Below, piece by piece: positions 35,765-44,286 of a DNA stretch of 64,000 nt (positions are counted from its first letter, which is position 1; each line of letters starts with the position of its first letter). A model generated the notes under the pieces. The model saw only the letters and a list, made by a program, of their open reading frames with translations, did no database searches and was not told where the DNA came from. The translations under genes and the position numbers were made by a program. This stretch comes from Streptomyces sp. NBC_01241 (lineage in GTDB: Bacteria > Actinomycetota > Actinomycetes > Streptomycetales > Streptomycetaceae): the NCBI RefSeq assembly GCF_041435435.1, contig NZ_CP108494.1, positions 4,746,501 through 4,810,500 on the forward strand, given 5' to 3'.

Positions 35765-36955
35765 TCACCACCCGACCGGCATGACGCGCGGGCCGCGCAC
35801 CAGCATCTCGGACTTCCACGTCACATCGCCGGCCAGCTTCAGCCCCGGGAAGCGGGTGATGAGCGCGATCAGTGCCTCCTGGAGTTCCAGCCGGGCCAGC
35901 GGGGCGCCCAGGCAGTGGTGGACTCCGTGGCCGAAGCCGAGGTGCTGGTTGCCCTCGCGGGTGATGTCGAGCACGCCGGGGGCGGTGAACCGGAGCGCGT
36001 CGCGGTTGGCGGCGCCGGTGGCGATCAGGACCGGGCTGCCCGCCCGGACGAGGGTGCCGCCGACCTCGATGTCCTCGGTGGCGTAACGGGGCTGCCCGGC
36101 ACCGCTGCCGAGCGGCACGAAGCGCAACAGCTCCTCCACCGCGTTCGCGATGAGGTCGGGCTCGGCCCTGAGCCTGGCCAACTGGTCCGGGTGGTCCAGC
36201 AGGGTGAGGACGAAGTTGGGGATCTGGGACGCGGTGGTCTCGTGTCCGGCCACCAGGATGCCCACGCACAGATCGACGAGTTCGCGTTCGGAGAGCCGGT
36301 CGCCGCCGTCGCGGGCCTCGATGAGTGCCGTCATCAGGTCGTCCTGCGGGGCCCGGCGGTGCTGATCGATCAACACGGCCATATAGGCGCGCAGTTCCTC
36401 GCGGCTGGCATCGAACTGCGCTGCGGTGAGCGAGGTGGTCGACAGCGCGTCGTCGCTCCAGACGCGAAAGCGCGGACGGTCCTCGGCGGGCACGCCCAGC
36501 ATCCGGCAGATCACCGCGACCGGCAGCGGCAGCGCGTAGAGGTCGACCAGGTCCGCGGGTTGTCCGGCCGCCTCCAGGTCGTCGAGAAGGCCCGCGGTCA
36601 GTTCCCGGACCTGGGGGCGGAGCTTCTCGATCTGGCGGACCGTGAAGGCCTTGGCGACCAGGGAGCGCAGCCGGGTGTGGTCGGGCGGGTCCATGCCGAG
36701 GATGCCGCCGTCGCGCTGCCCCTCGGACTGTCGGGGCTCGTCGTGGGAGGCGGCCGCGGCTCGACTGAAGCGCTGGTCGCCCAGGACGAGCCGGGCGTCG
36801 GCATAGCGGGTGACGAGCCAGGCCGCTTCGCCGTATTGCATCTGGACGCGTAACAGGCCCGGCTGGTCGCGGACGCGCTCGTACTCGTCGGCGAGCCGTA
36901 GCCCGTCGGCGGCGTTGAAGGGATAGGCGAGGGGTGCGCTGTCTGCTGTCGTCAC
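35765..36955 (-). CDS. Cytochrome P450 monooxygenase
   Basis: 396 residues, standard for a soluble class I bacterial P450. I-helix LVAGHETTASQIPN, ExxR in NAVEELLRFVPLG, and haem-binding loop HLGFGHGVHHCLGAPLARLEL with the axial Cys. The closest family by eye is CYP105/CYP107-like, and the substrate cannot be read. It leads the pair with its ferredoxin. The upstream gap to 37087 contains a short imperfect GTAGTGGGA repeat and the terminator of the next gene. As a lone P450 without a biosynthetic cluster it could act in degradation or tailoring. Confidence 0.92.
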   Translation of the reverse strand: MTTADSAPLAYPFNAADGLRLADEYERVRDQPGLLRVQMQYGEAAWLVTRYADARLVLGDQRFSRAAAASHDEPRQSEGQRDGGILGMDPPDHTRLRSLVAKAFTVRQIEKLRPQVRELTAGLLDDLEAAGQPADLVDLYALPLPVAVICRMLGVPAEDRPRFRVWSDDALSTTSLTAAQFDASREELRAYMAVLIDQHRRAPQDDLMTALIEARDGGDRLSERELVDLCVGILVAGHETTASQIPNFVLTLLDHPDQLARLRAEPDLIANAVEELLRFVPLGSGAGQPRYATEDIEVGGTLVRAGSPVLIATGAANRDALRFTAPGVLDITREGNQHLGFGHGVHHCLGAPLARLELQEALIALITRFPGLKLAGDVTWKSEMLVRGPRVMPVGW

Positions 36956-37032
36956 TGTGGCCTCCGATAGGTAAGTCCGCGCCGAAGTAGTGGGAGTAGT
37001 GGGAGTGGTGGGAACAGCGGTTCCTGGAACGG

Positions 37033-37068
37033 CGTTCGGGCCCGGGACTCAAGCCCCGGGCCCGAACG
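37033..37068 (-). terminator. Intrinsic terminator after the adenosine deaminase gene
   Basis: Perfect 14-bp stem (CGTTCGGGCCCGGG / CCCGGGCCCGAACG) with an 8-base loop. It lies downstream of the deaminase gene and upstream of the P450 gene on the same strand. Confidence 0.85.
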
Positions 37069-37086
37069 CGTGGCCTGTGGGCGGTG

Positions 37087-38706
37087 TTACCGGTGACGAC
37101 TCTCGAACGTGGCGAAGGCCGTCTCCTGGCGCCACTCGGTCGCGGCTTTCGGGTTGTCGGCGAGGTAGCGGGCGCAGCGCGCGCTCGGGTGGGCGGTGCC
37201 CGGACGGTTGCCCGTGCAGGCGGCGACCAGGCGGTAGCCGGAGGGGGCGGAGCCGGAGGCCCACAGGCTGCGGCCGTTGCGGAACGCGTACTCCAGCGAG
37301 GCGCGCGCCAGGTCCTTCAGTTCGGTGTAGCGCAGGCCGTACGTCCTGGCCGCGTACCGGTACTCGTGGCTGATGTCGATCCGCGAGACCCCCGGGTCGT
37401 CCGTGGCCAGGACCACCGGGACGCCGTAGCGGCGGTACGCGTTGAACGGGTGGTCGTTGCCCGCGATGCCGAGGATCTGCTTGTTGCTGCTGAACGGCAC
37501 CTCGACCGCGATCTTGCGCCGTGCCATCGTCCGGGCGAGCTCGCGCCAGTTGTCCTCGTGGACCAGGTCCACGCCGTGTCCGATGCGTTCGGCTCCGGCG
37601 ACGAGCACGGCCTCGCGGATGTGGAACGTCAGGTCCTCGGGCTTGACCAGGCCGGGGGCCAGCTCACCGGCGTGCAGGGTGAGGTGGGCGTGCGGGTACT
37701 GGCCACGCAGGTACTTCAGCATCCGCATCTGGAGGCTGTAGTTGGCCAGCGAGCTGTCCCAGTCCTCGGGCTGCACGAGGTTGACGGCGACGAACCTCGG
37801 GTCGCGCTTGGCCAGCCGCATGCCGACCTCCATCTGCGTGAACACCCGCGCCGGGGAACTGCCCCGGGACACCTGGGAGATCCACCTGACGGGGAGCCGG
37901 CAGCCCGGGTCGGGGCGCGCGGTGTCGCAGTGCGCGGCCTTGCGGAACTGCACGTCGGAGTCGTCGGCCTCCTTGACCGCCTCGTCGACGACCCGGTCGA
38001 GCTTCCCGTCGGCCACGAGCTTGCGGTGGAACGCCGCCAGATCGGCGTCGTAACCCACGGAATCGGCAAGCGCCTTGGCGCTGTCCGACGCGGGGGAGAC
38101 CATGGTCTCCAGATAGAACTGGTTCTGTTCGACGACGGTGTTGGCCACGTTGGCGAGCATCTTGCCGCGGGCGTACCAGGTCGCCATGCCGAACTTGTTG
38201 AACGTGTCGAAGAAGTGGTCGTGCCCGGACTGACCGGCCGGGAAGTCCTGCATCGACCAGGCCCGGATGATCTCCCGCTTGAACGCGGCGTCGGTCCGCG
38301 CGTCGGCGGCGGGCCTCGTGCCCGGTGCGCATGGCGACGCGACCGCCGTCATCGTCGCGTCGATGCACAGGCCGTTCTCGATCGCGAGCTTGATCAGGTA
38401 CTCGGTCGTGACCGCGCCGGAGAGGTGGTTGTGGAGGTCGCCCCCCTTGGGCAGCGCCTTGAAGAAGGACTTCAGCCTCGCGGGCCTGTTCCGCAACGAG
38501 TCCAGGTACGTGGAGGTCCTGCGCTCGGCGGCGGTCACCACACGGGGCGACGCGAACGCGGCGACGCGCGACGAGGAGTCCTTCGCGGGTGCGGTCGCGG
38601 TCGCGGCGGTGGCCGGCAGCGCCGGGAGCAGGGTCAGCGCGGCGAGTGCGCCGAGCCCGGCCGGGAGCAGGGACTTGGGACGGTGAGCCGTCCGGTTTGA
38701 TGACAT
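37087..38706 (-). CDS. Secreted adenosine deaminase-family protein (ADGF-like)
   Basis: 539 residues from ATG at 38706. A signal peptide (LLPAGLGALAALTLLPALPA, cleavage near ATAATA) exports it. The metal hydrolase core is complete: GGDLHNHLSGA (HxH), LTLHAGELAPG (catalytic Glu), ERIGHGVDLV and VVLATDDPGVSR (Asp pair). The extra length over cytosolic ADA and the export fit the adenosine-deaminase growth-factor group seen in many Streptomyces. It should deaminate adenosine outside the cell. A weak Cys-containing tail (CTGNRPGTAHPSARCARYL) closes it. Confidence 0.88.
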   Translation of the reverse strand: MSSNRTAHRPKSLLPAGLGALAALTLLPALPATAATATAPAKDSSSRVAAFASPRVVTAAERRTSTYLDSLRNRPARLKSFFKALPKGGDLHNHLSGAVTTEYLIKLAIENGLCIDATMTAVASPCAPGTRPAADARTDAAFKREIIRAWSMQDFPAGQSGHDHFFDTFNKFGMATWYARGKMLANVANTVVEQNQFYLETMVSPASDSAKALADSVGYDADLAAFHRKLVADGKLDRVVDEAVKEADDSDVQFRKAAHCDTARPDPGCRLPVRWISQVSRGSSPARVFTQMEVGMRLAKRDPRFVAVNLVQPEDWDSSLANYSLQMRMLKYLRGQYPHAHLTLHAGELAPGLVKPEDLTFHIREAVLVAGAERIGHGVDLVHEDNWRELARTMARRKIAVEVPFSSNKQILGIAGNDHPFNAYRRYGVPVVLATDDPGVSRIDISHEYRYAARTYGLRYTELKDLARASLEYAFRNGRSLWASGSAPSGYRLVAACTGNRPGTAHPSARCARYLADNPKAATEWRQETAFATFESRHR

Positions 38707-38960
38707 CACGACCGAATGATTGCGTTTTGAGGAGCCGTTCGGGGCCCGAATCACGTTTGTGGCCGGGAACGTTCACCCGATCGAGAAAACCAGGCCCGTC
38801 CGTCGAGGATCCGATTTTGGCGTTGCGGCCGGACACGGAGATCTCCGTCCGGCCCATCGGCCGGTTGCCGGTAGCACGTTGGGAAGTACGCGAGCCCCGG
38901 AAACGTATCGACACCGAATTCACTCGCTCAGGTCCACACCACCATGACTAGTGTGATCGG

Positions 38961-39875
38961 ATGACAGAATTGAGCGTCCTTGGTGACAACGCGGAATGGC
39001 AGAAGGGCTTCGAACTGCGGCTACGCGCCTCGTACATGGCGGCCGGGCTGGGTGCGGCTGCGGCGCAGCGCATGTTCGAGGATGTATGCGCCGACATCGG
39101 CGACTGGACCGTCGCCGAGATCACGGACGCCGGGACCCGAGTGGGATACGTCGCCGTGGTCGTGACCGATGACAACGGTGCGCCCGCGGGCCGTATCGGC
39201 GACCTCCACGTCGACGCGCTCCACGCCGGCCGGGGGCACGAGCAGGCCGCCCGGAGCTGGGCCGAGGGATGGTGCGCGGAGCGCGGCGCACGCCGGCTGG
39301 ACATCCGGCTCACCGAACCCGCCGGGGAGCTGTTCGACGATTACTTCGTCCGCGCCCAGCTCAGGATGCGGCCCGTCGGTTCCCCGCCGGAACCAGTCGA
39401 TGGTGTCATCGCGCGGCCGATGACACAGGCCGAATATCCCGAGTGGCTCGCCTCCGAGAAGGTCGCCTACGTCGGCGACATCGTCCGGGCGGGAGCCCTG
39501 AGCCCCGAGGAGGCCGTACGCAAGTCCGACGACGACTTCGCGAAGCTGATACCCGAGGGCCTGGCGACGCCCGACACCACGCTCCTGGTGATCGAGGCGG
39601 CGGGCGAGCAGATCGGCACCGGCTGGGTGAAGCACCGGCACCTCCCGGGGGTCACTTATGGTTACTCGCTGCACATCGAGGAGCAGCACCGCGGCAAAGG
39701 GTACGGCCGGGCCGCGATGGCGGCCGGCGAACAGGCAACGCTCGCAGCCGGCGACTCGGCGCTGATGTTCACCGTGTGGGGCGGCAACGAGGTGGCCATG
39801 AACCTGTACACGAGCGCCGGCTACCAAGTCGTGGAGGAAGGCCGCTCCATCGGCCTTCCCCGCTCCGCGGCCTGA
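38961..39875 (+). CDS. Tandem GNAT acetyltransferase
   Basis: 304 residues. The C-terminal half is a standard GNAT domain (YSLHIEEQHRGKGYGRAAMA and MFTVWGGNEVAMNLYTSAGY). The N-terminal half repeats the fold in degenerate form: its P-loop region reads ALHAGRGHEQAARSWAEGW, lacking the full R-x-x-G-x-G/A, so it may be structural or bind only the acceptor. The arrangement resembles mycothiol acetyltransferase (MshD) and related double-GNAT proteins, but no mshD-specific feature was recognised. Gap of 254 bp upstream to the divergent deaminase holds no gene. Confidence 0.8.
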   Translation: MTELSVLGDNAEWQKGFELRLRASYMAAGLGAAAAQRMFEDVCADIGDWTVAEITDAGTRVGYVAVVVTDDNGAPAGRIGDLHVDALHAGRGHEQAARSWAEGWCAERGARRLDIRLTEPAGELFDDYFVRAQLRMRPVGSPPEPVDGVIARPMTQAEYPEWLASEKVAYVGDIVRAGALSPEEAVRKSDDDFAKLIPEGLATPDTTLLVIEAAGEQIGTGWVKHRHLPGVTYGYSLHIEEQHRGKGYGRAAMAAGEQATLAAGDSALMFTVWGGNEVAMNLYTSAGYQVVEEGRSIGLPRSAA

Positions 39876-40069
39876 CGCGAGTCCCCACACCGCGACGCAA
39901 CCGCCGACCTGTTGCCCGACGTGGCTGATCAACTGCATGGAATGTCATGTTCTTCAGAGCTTTTGACGCGTCAATCTCGGTGGGTGACACGGGCGTTGTG
40001 CGCCGGCGCGTCCTGGTATGCGGAGAAGAGTGGGGCGGGGGCCTGTGCCTGGGATTTCAGGGCAGGCCG

Positions 40070-41119
40070 TCAGGCCAGGATCAGGATGAGTCCCAGGCCG
40101 AAGACGACGTAGAAGAGGGCTGCCACGGCCAGGCGTCCGGGGGTGAGCTTGTGGGCGCGCATCGTCAACAGGAGGTAGACGATCGCGGCCATGGTGATCA
40201 GCCCGGCCCAGAGCAGGGCGCCGTCGAACTTCCAGGTCGTGAACAGCAGCCCCAGACCGCTGGGAACGGTCGCCTGGATCATCATGGCGCCGGAGATGTT
40301 CGCCAGGGCGAGCCTGGTCTTGCCCTGACGGACCCAGATGATCGCGTTCATGATCTCGGGCAGCTCCGTCGCGATCGGCGAAAGGAGCAGCGCCGTGACC
40401 GCGGCCGAGAGACCGAGCGTCGGGCCGATCGCGTCGAGCTGCTTCACGAACAGCTGGGACGCGAAGAAGATCACGACCACGGTCGCCAGACTCTGGACCA
40501 CCACGGCCCACGTCGCCGGGATGGCGGCCTTGGGCTGGAGCTTCAACGGCTCCAGCCCCTCGTCCTCCTCCTCGCCGTCGTCGTCGCTGCGGATCTCGCG
40601 CCAGAAGTAGACGGCGTAGGCACCGAAGAACAACAGGCCGAGGGCGGGCTTGAAGGCGAAGGCCACCAGGCCGAGAGCGACCTTGACGATGAAGATCGGC
40701 AGGAACCACTTCTGGTCCTTGGCCAGCCGCTTCATGTCCTTCTCATCACCCAGCGTCTCGACCCCGTCGGGGCCGCCGGCCGGCATGCCGGTGGTGGCCA
40801 GGACCACGCTGCGTTCCTTGCGGCGCTTGAGGAGCAGCATCAGGCCGGTCACGCCGTAGGCGACCGTGGCCAGCGCCAGCGGGCCGCCCATCGCCGCGCC
40901 GACGCCGATGTTCTTGGCCTCCTCATTGGCGCCCGTGGTGACCGCGACCAGCGTCACCACCGACTCGGGCAGCGCCGTGCCGAACGCGGCCAGGATCGTG
41001 CCGACGGCCATCTTCCCCACATTGAGGCGCTCGCCCAGCCACTCGACCGCGTTGACGAACCACTCGCACGAGAGATAGATCGCCACCGCACACACGATGA
41101 GCAAAACGAAATGGATCAC
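40070..41119 (-). CDS. Sodium/calcium exchanger-family antiporter
   Basis: 349 residues from GTG at 41119. CaCA transporter with two inverted halves, each with an alpha-repeat: FGTALPESVVTLVAVTTGAN in the first half, IATELPEIMNAIIWVRQGKT in the second. The two halves are joined by an acidic cytoplasmic loop (RSDDDGEEEDEGLEPL). About ten hydrophobic segments. It probably exchanges Ca2+ or another divalent cation for Na+ or H+. An in-frame upstream extension to 41278 has no membrane character and was dropped. The gene is monocistronic. Confidence 0.88.
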   Translation of the reverse strand: MIHFVLLIVCAVAIYLSCEWFVNAVEWLGERLNVGKMAVGTILAAFGTALPESVVTLVAVTTGANEEAKNIGVGAAMGGPLALATVAYGVTGLMLLLKRRKERSVVLATTGMPAGGPDGVETLGDEKDMKRLAKDQKWFLPIFIVKVALGLVAFAFKPALGLLFFGAYAVYFWREIRSDDDGEEEDEGLEPLKLQPKAAIPATWAVVVQSLATVVVIFFASQLFVKQLDAIGPTLGLSAAVTALLLSPIATELPEIMNAIIWVRQGKTRLALANISGAMMIQATVPSGLGLLFTTWKFDGALLWAGLITMAAIVYLLLTMRAHKLTPGRLAVAALFYVVFGLGLILILA

Positions 41120-41363
41120 ACTGACCGCCCGGCTTTCCCGTGCCGCGGGTTCCTGGGCGATACGCGTAGGAGTCCCGGCGTACGACCTCGGCCCCGCGAC
41201 GTACGTACATCGTCGACAAAGAGCCGAAGGTCTCGCCCGCCCGGCAGATTCTGCACGGGCCCGGCCACCGGGAGCCACAAGGGCTCCAGCATGTCGACGA
41301 CCGGTTTACGGGGCTACTCCCCTTCGCAGCCGCCCACTGTACACAGACCCGGCACGCCCCGGA

Positions 41364-41474
41364 ATGGCCCAGCCCCCGCGCACCGGAGGCAGTTGGGGGA
41401 AGGACGGCTGGCCGGAAGCCGCCTTCGCCCTGTGCGTCGGCGGCATTGGCGCCGCGATCGTGCTGAGCCTTTGA
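41364..41474 (+). CDS. Possible 36-residue membrane peptide
   Basis: An ATG-to-TGA frame starting MAQPPRTGGSWGKDGWPEAA and ending in a hydrophobic helix (FALCVGGIGAAIVLSL). The rest of the 430-base gap between the antiporter and the DUF397 gene shows no other gene. The ribosome site is weak (CCCCGGA), so this call is tentative. Confidence 0.3.
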   Translation: MAQPPRTGGSWGKDGWPEAAFALCVGGIGAAIVLSL

Positions 41475-41547
41475 ATTCGGGCACCGGCCCAGCCGGCCGC
41501 CGGCCTCGTCCAGTGCCGCGACCGGGCAAAGCTTGCCGGGAGGGGCA

Positions 41548-41814
41548 CTAGGTGTGCTTGAGGTCCGCGACGAACGATGCCCACGCGGCGGCTCGGAACA
41601 CGAGCGTCGGGCCCTCGGTCGCCTTGGAGTCGCGTACGGGGACGATGCCGGGGTGGCCGTCGGCGACTTCGAGGCAGTTGCCGCCCTCGCCGCCGCTGTG
41701 GGTGGACTTTCGCCAGGTCGCGGCTTCGAGGCAGTCGCCACCCTCGCCGCCGCTGTAGGAGGACTTGTGCCAAGTCGCGGTGGACAGGTCGTAGTCAGAA
41801 CTGCTGATCTTCAT
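41548..41814 (-). CDS. DUF397 protein with an internal duplication
   Basis: 88 residues. The DUF397 N-terminal motif occurs twice in tandem, TWHKSSYSGGEGGDCLEAA and TWRKSTHSGGEGGNCLEVA, followed by one copy of the C-terminal half (IVPVRDSKATEGPTLVF, FVADLKH). Normal DUF397 proteins carry the motif once. The gene overlaps the end of the XRE regulator by 20 bp and is translated from the same message. DUF397 proteins accompany WhiJ-type regulators at many loci in Streptomyces and act with them in development or antibiotic control; details here are inferred. Confidence 0.88.
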   Translation of the reverse strand: MKISSSDYDLSTATWHKSSYSGGEGGDCLEAATWRKSTHSGGEGGNCLEVADGHPGIVPVRDSKATEGPTLVFRAAAWASFVADLKHT

Positions 41815-42637
41815 GAGCGTAATCCTCCGCCACCGACTCGATCAGGGCTAGGGACAACTCCGGTGACAAGGCGTTGGCCGTGACCAGATCGTATGACAGT
41901 TCGTAGCGGGCGACCGTTGCCGGATCGTCTTCCAGGCGCCCGGTTCCCAGCACTTCGAGGTAGGCAAGCGTGGGTGCGTCGGTGAAGGACATGAGCTTGA
42001 GGGCGCCGTTCAGTGCCGCGTGCGCACCCGCCCTGAACGGCAGCACCTGCACGATGATTCGGTGTTCTTGGGCCAGCTTCACGATGTGCCGGAGCACCTC
42101 GGCCATGACCGCCGGTCCGCCGACCGCTCGACGCAGCACGGCCTCGTCCAGCACCGCCCAAACCAAGGGCGTTGTTGGGTCGTCCAGGAGCTGGGTTCGT
42201 TCGAGTCGTGCCGCGAGCAGATCGTTGATGACGTCTTCCACAGCCATCGGCTGGTACGCCCGGAACACCGCTCGTGCGTACGCCTCGGTCTGCAACAGCC
42301 CCGGGATCAGCTGGGGCGCGTACTCCTTGATCGCCTTCGCTACGGCCTCCGCCTCGGCCGCCTCGGCGAAGTGGTCCGGGTACTTCGACTTCTTCAGGGC
42401 GGTGCAGTTGCGTACGAAGAACCCGTCCGCTCTCAGGATCTCGTCCAGCTTCTCGGCCTGATCCACCTGGATCCGTCGCGTGCCGGACTCCAGCTGCCCG
42501 ATGAAGGAGCCGCTGACGAACAGCGGAAGGCCCAGTTCCTCCTGAGAGAGGCCCTCGGCCTCTCTCCGGTGGCGGAGTTCGGCGCCGAGCAGGGCGCGTG
42601 GCGAGGAGGAGGGGTCGAGCTTCTTGGGTCCTGGCAT
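41795..42637 (-). CDS. WhiJ-type XRE-family regulator with DUF5753 domain
   Basis: 280 residues from ATG at 42637 (CAGGGAG in front). An N-terminal helix-turn-helix (LGAELRHRREAEGLSQEELG, SGSFIGQLESGTRRIQ) is followed by the DUF5753 sensory-like domain (EYAPQLIPGLLQTEAYARAV, LDEAVLRRAVGGPAVMAEVL, VLPFRAGAHAALNGALKL). WhiJ and its paralogs in S. coelicolor repress developmental genes and work with a neighbouring small DUF397 protein. The divergent pair of small genes starting at 42752 is probably regulated here too; the 115-bp gap between them should contain the operator, which I cannot pick out. Confidence 0.9.
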   Translation of the reverse strand: MPGPKKLDPSSSPRALLGAELRHRREAEGLSQEELGLPLFVSGSFIGQLESGTRRIQVDQAEKLDEILRADGFFVRNCTALKKSKYPDHFAEAAEAEAVAKAIKEYAPQLIPGLLQTEAYARAVFRAYQPMAVEDVINDLLAARLERTQLLDDPTTPLVWAVLDEAVLRRAVGGPAVMAEVLRHIVKLAQEHRIIVQVLPFRAGAHAALNGALKLMSFTDAPTLAYLEVLGTGRLEDDPATVARYELSYDLVTANALSPELSLALIESVAEDYAHEDQQF

Positions 42638-42751
42638 GACAACTCCCTGTGACACACGTGCGGTTGTTGGCTCTGCGCCTCTTCCAGGCTAGCTACGCGT
42701 TGGACACGCTGGGTATGCATTGTCATTACTCAGCGTGGAAAGGAATGGGCC

Positions 42752-43000
42752 ATGGCGATCAAGGAACGGCGCAGGGCGGCAGAGGGCAGAGTGCGGGCGG
42801 CGGAGGACGCGGTGGCGCGGCTGAAGGAGGGGTTCTCGGGGGTGGGGATCACGTTGCCGTCGCTGCGGATCGACCCGGTGACGTGCGCGGGGAGTGAATC
42901 GTCGTCGCCGCTGGTTGACCTCGGCCGGTGCAACCTCGACACGGCGCTGCGGCTGAGTGTGGTGCTGGAGGCACAGGGGTTGGCCGGTCATGACGGGTGA
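42752..43000 (+). CDS. Small conserved protein of the WhiJ-type locus
   Basis: 82 residues, starting MAIKERRRAAEGRVRAAEDA, with an amphipathic charged helix of about 30 residues, then a region TLPSLRIDPVTCAGSESSSP and a LVDLGRCNLDTALRLSVVLE helix. GGAAAGG precedes its ATG. It accompanies XRE/DUF397 pairs in streptomycetes as a presumed partner. No enzymatic motif. It overlaps the next gene by 11 bp, suggesting coupled translation. Confidence 0.75.
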   Translation: MAIKERRRAAEGRVRAAEDAVARLKEGFSGVGITLPSLRIDPVTCAGSESSSPLVDLGRCNLDTALRLSVVLEAQGLAGHDG

Positions 43001-43223
43001 GGGGCAGGAGCCGTGCGAGCCGGAGCTCGGGTCGTTCGCGGTGGACACCCGGGACGGGCGGGTGGGGCGCGTGATGGGGTGCGTCGGGCCGTACGTACAG
43101 CTGCGGGCGCCGGGGGGCGGGGCGGAGTGGGACTGTCCGCCGGAATCGGTGCGCCCGGCGCCGCTCGCGGAGGTGCTGCGGGCCAGGGTCAGGGAGGTCA
43201 ACCGGGAGGGGCGGCTGCCGTGA
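42990..43223 (+). CDS. Small conserved protein, second gene of the pair
   Basis: 77 residues from ATG at 42990, starting inside the end of the preceding gene (MTGEGQEPCEPELG). A short SH3-like or KOW-like pattern (GSFAVDTRDGRVGRVMGCVG, YVQLRAP) precedes EWDCPPESVRPAP, and the tail is basic. The VxDxRxGRVGxVM block is typical of small Streptomyces proteins found with DUF397/WhiJ loci. Function unknown. Confidence 0.7.
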   Translation: MTGEGQEPCEPELGSFAVDTRDGRVGRVMGCVGPYVQLRAPGGGAEWDCPPESVRPAPLAEVLRARVREVNREGRLP

Positions 43224-43455
43224 GGGTGCCGGCAGGGCAGGTCTGACACGGCGGCGGAGGTGCGGAAGGGCGACGCCCAGGGTGGGTGCCGCCCTTCGAT
43301 CGGGCCGGTCGGTCCGGTCGACACTCCTCGACGTACGGCACGGCCGCTCGTCGCGCAATGTAATGAAATGACGACCCGAAGTCGCAATCGGTGCTGGAAC
43401 GGGGGCCGGGCGCAGTCAGGAAAATTTCAGGGAGGCCCTGCCAACGTGCCGTTCC

Positions 43456-44286
43456 ATGACAACGGACACGACTGACACGTATGCGCCGGGCACGCGCTCC
43501 CGGGCGCGGCAGATGCTGAACAAGGTCCCGGAGGTGACCCTCTACTTCTGGGTGATCAAGGTGCTGTGCACCACCGTGGGTGAGACCGCGGCCGACCTGC
43601 TCAACGCAAATCTGGGCATGGGGCTGACCAACACCTCGTACCTGATGGGCGCGCTGCTGGTCGTCACCCTGTTCTTCCAGTTCCGGGCGCGTGCGTACGT
43701 GCCGGGCCTGTACTGGCTGACCGTGGTCCTGATCAGCGTCGTCGGCACGCTGATCAGCGACAACCTGACCGACAACCTCGGGGTTCCGCTCCAGACCACG
43801 ACCGTGGTGTTCGCGGTGGCGCTCGCCGTCACGTTCATCGCCTGGTACGCGAGCGAGCGGACGCTGTCCATCCACTCGATCCGGACGACGCGCCGTGAGG
43901 CGTTCTACTGGCTGGCGATCCTGTTCACGTTCGCGCTGGGCACGTCCGCGGGCGACCTCACGGCGGAGAAGCTGAACCTGGGGTACTGGCTCTCCGCGGT
44001 CCTGTTCGCCGCGCTGATCGCGGCCGTGGCGCTCGCGCACCGCACGCTGGACTTCAACGCGGTGTGGTCGTTCTGGATCGCGTACGTCCTGACCAGGCCG
44101 CTCGGTGCCTCGCTGGGCGACTACCTGTCGCAGCCCACGGCGGACGGCGGGCTGGGGCTGGGCACGGTCGGTACCAGCATTCTGTTCCTCGTCGTCATCC
44201 TCGGCCTGGTCGTCTTCCTGACCCGGACCCGGCGCGATGTGGCGCAAGAGACCGGTGCCGTCGGAGTCAGCCCGCGGGAAGGGTGA
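43456..44286 (+). CDS. COG4705-like membrane protein with fourfold repeat
   Basis: 276 residues, about eight transmembrane helices. Four copies of a motif stand at similar spacing: TVGETAADLLNANLG, VVGTLISDNLTDNLG, ALGTSAGDLTAEKLNLG and PLGASLGDYLSQ, each with G...D and each followed by a helix. Such repeated acidic residues inside the membrane suggest ion transport, but the family has no established function. The stop overlaps the convergent histidine-kinase gene by 20 bp. ATG at 43456 is preceded by an imperfect GGAGG-like GGGAGG about 20 bases upstream, so the true start may vary slightly. Confidence 0.8.
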   Translation: MTTDTTDTYAPGTRSRARQMLNKVPEVTLYFWVIKVLCTTVGETAADLLNANLGMGLTNTSYLMGALLVVTLFFQFRARAYVPGLYWLTVVLISVVGTLISDNLTDNLGVPLQTTTVVFAVALAVTFIAWYASERTLSIHSIRTTRREAFYWLAILFTFALGTSAGDLTAEKLNLGYWLSAVLFAALIAAVALAHRTLDFNAVWSFWIAYVLTRPLGASLGDYLSQPTADGGLGLGTVGTSILFLVVILGLVVFLTRTRRDVAQETGAVGVSPREG

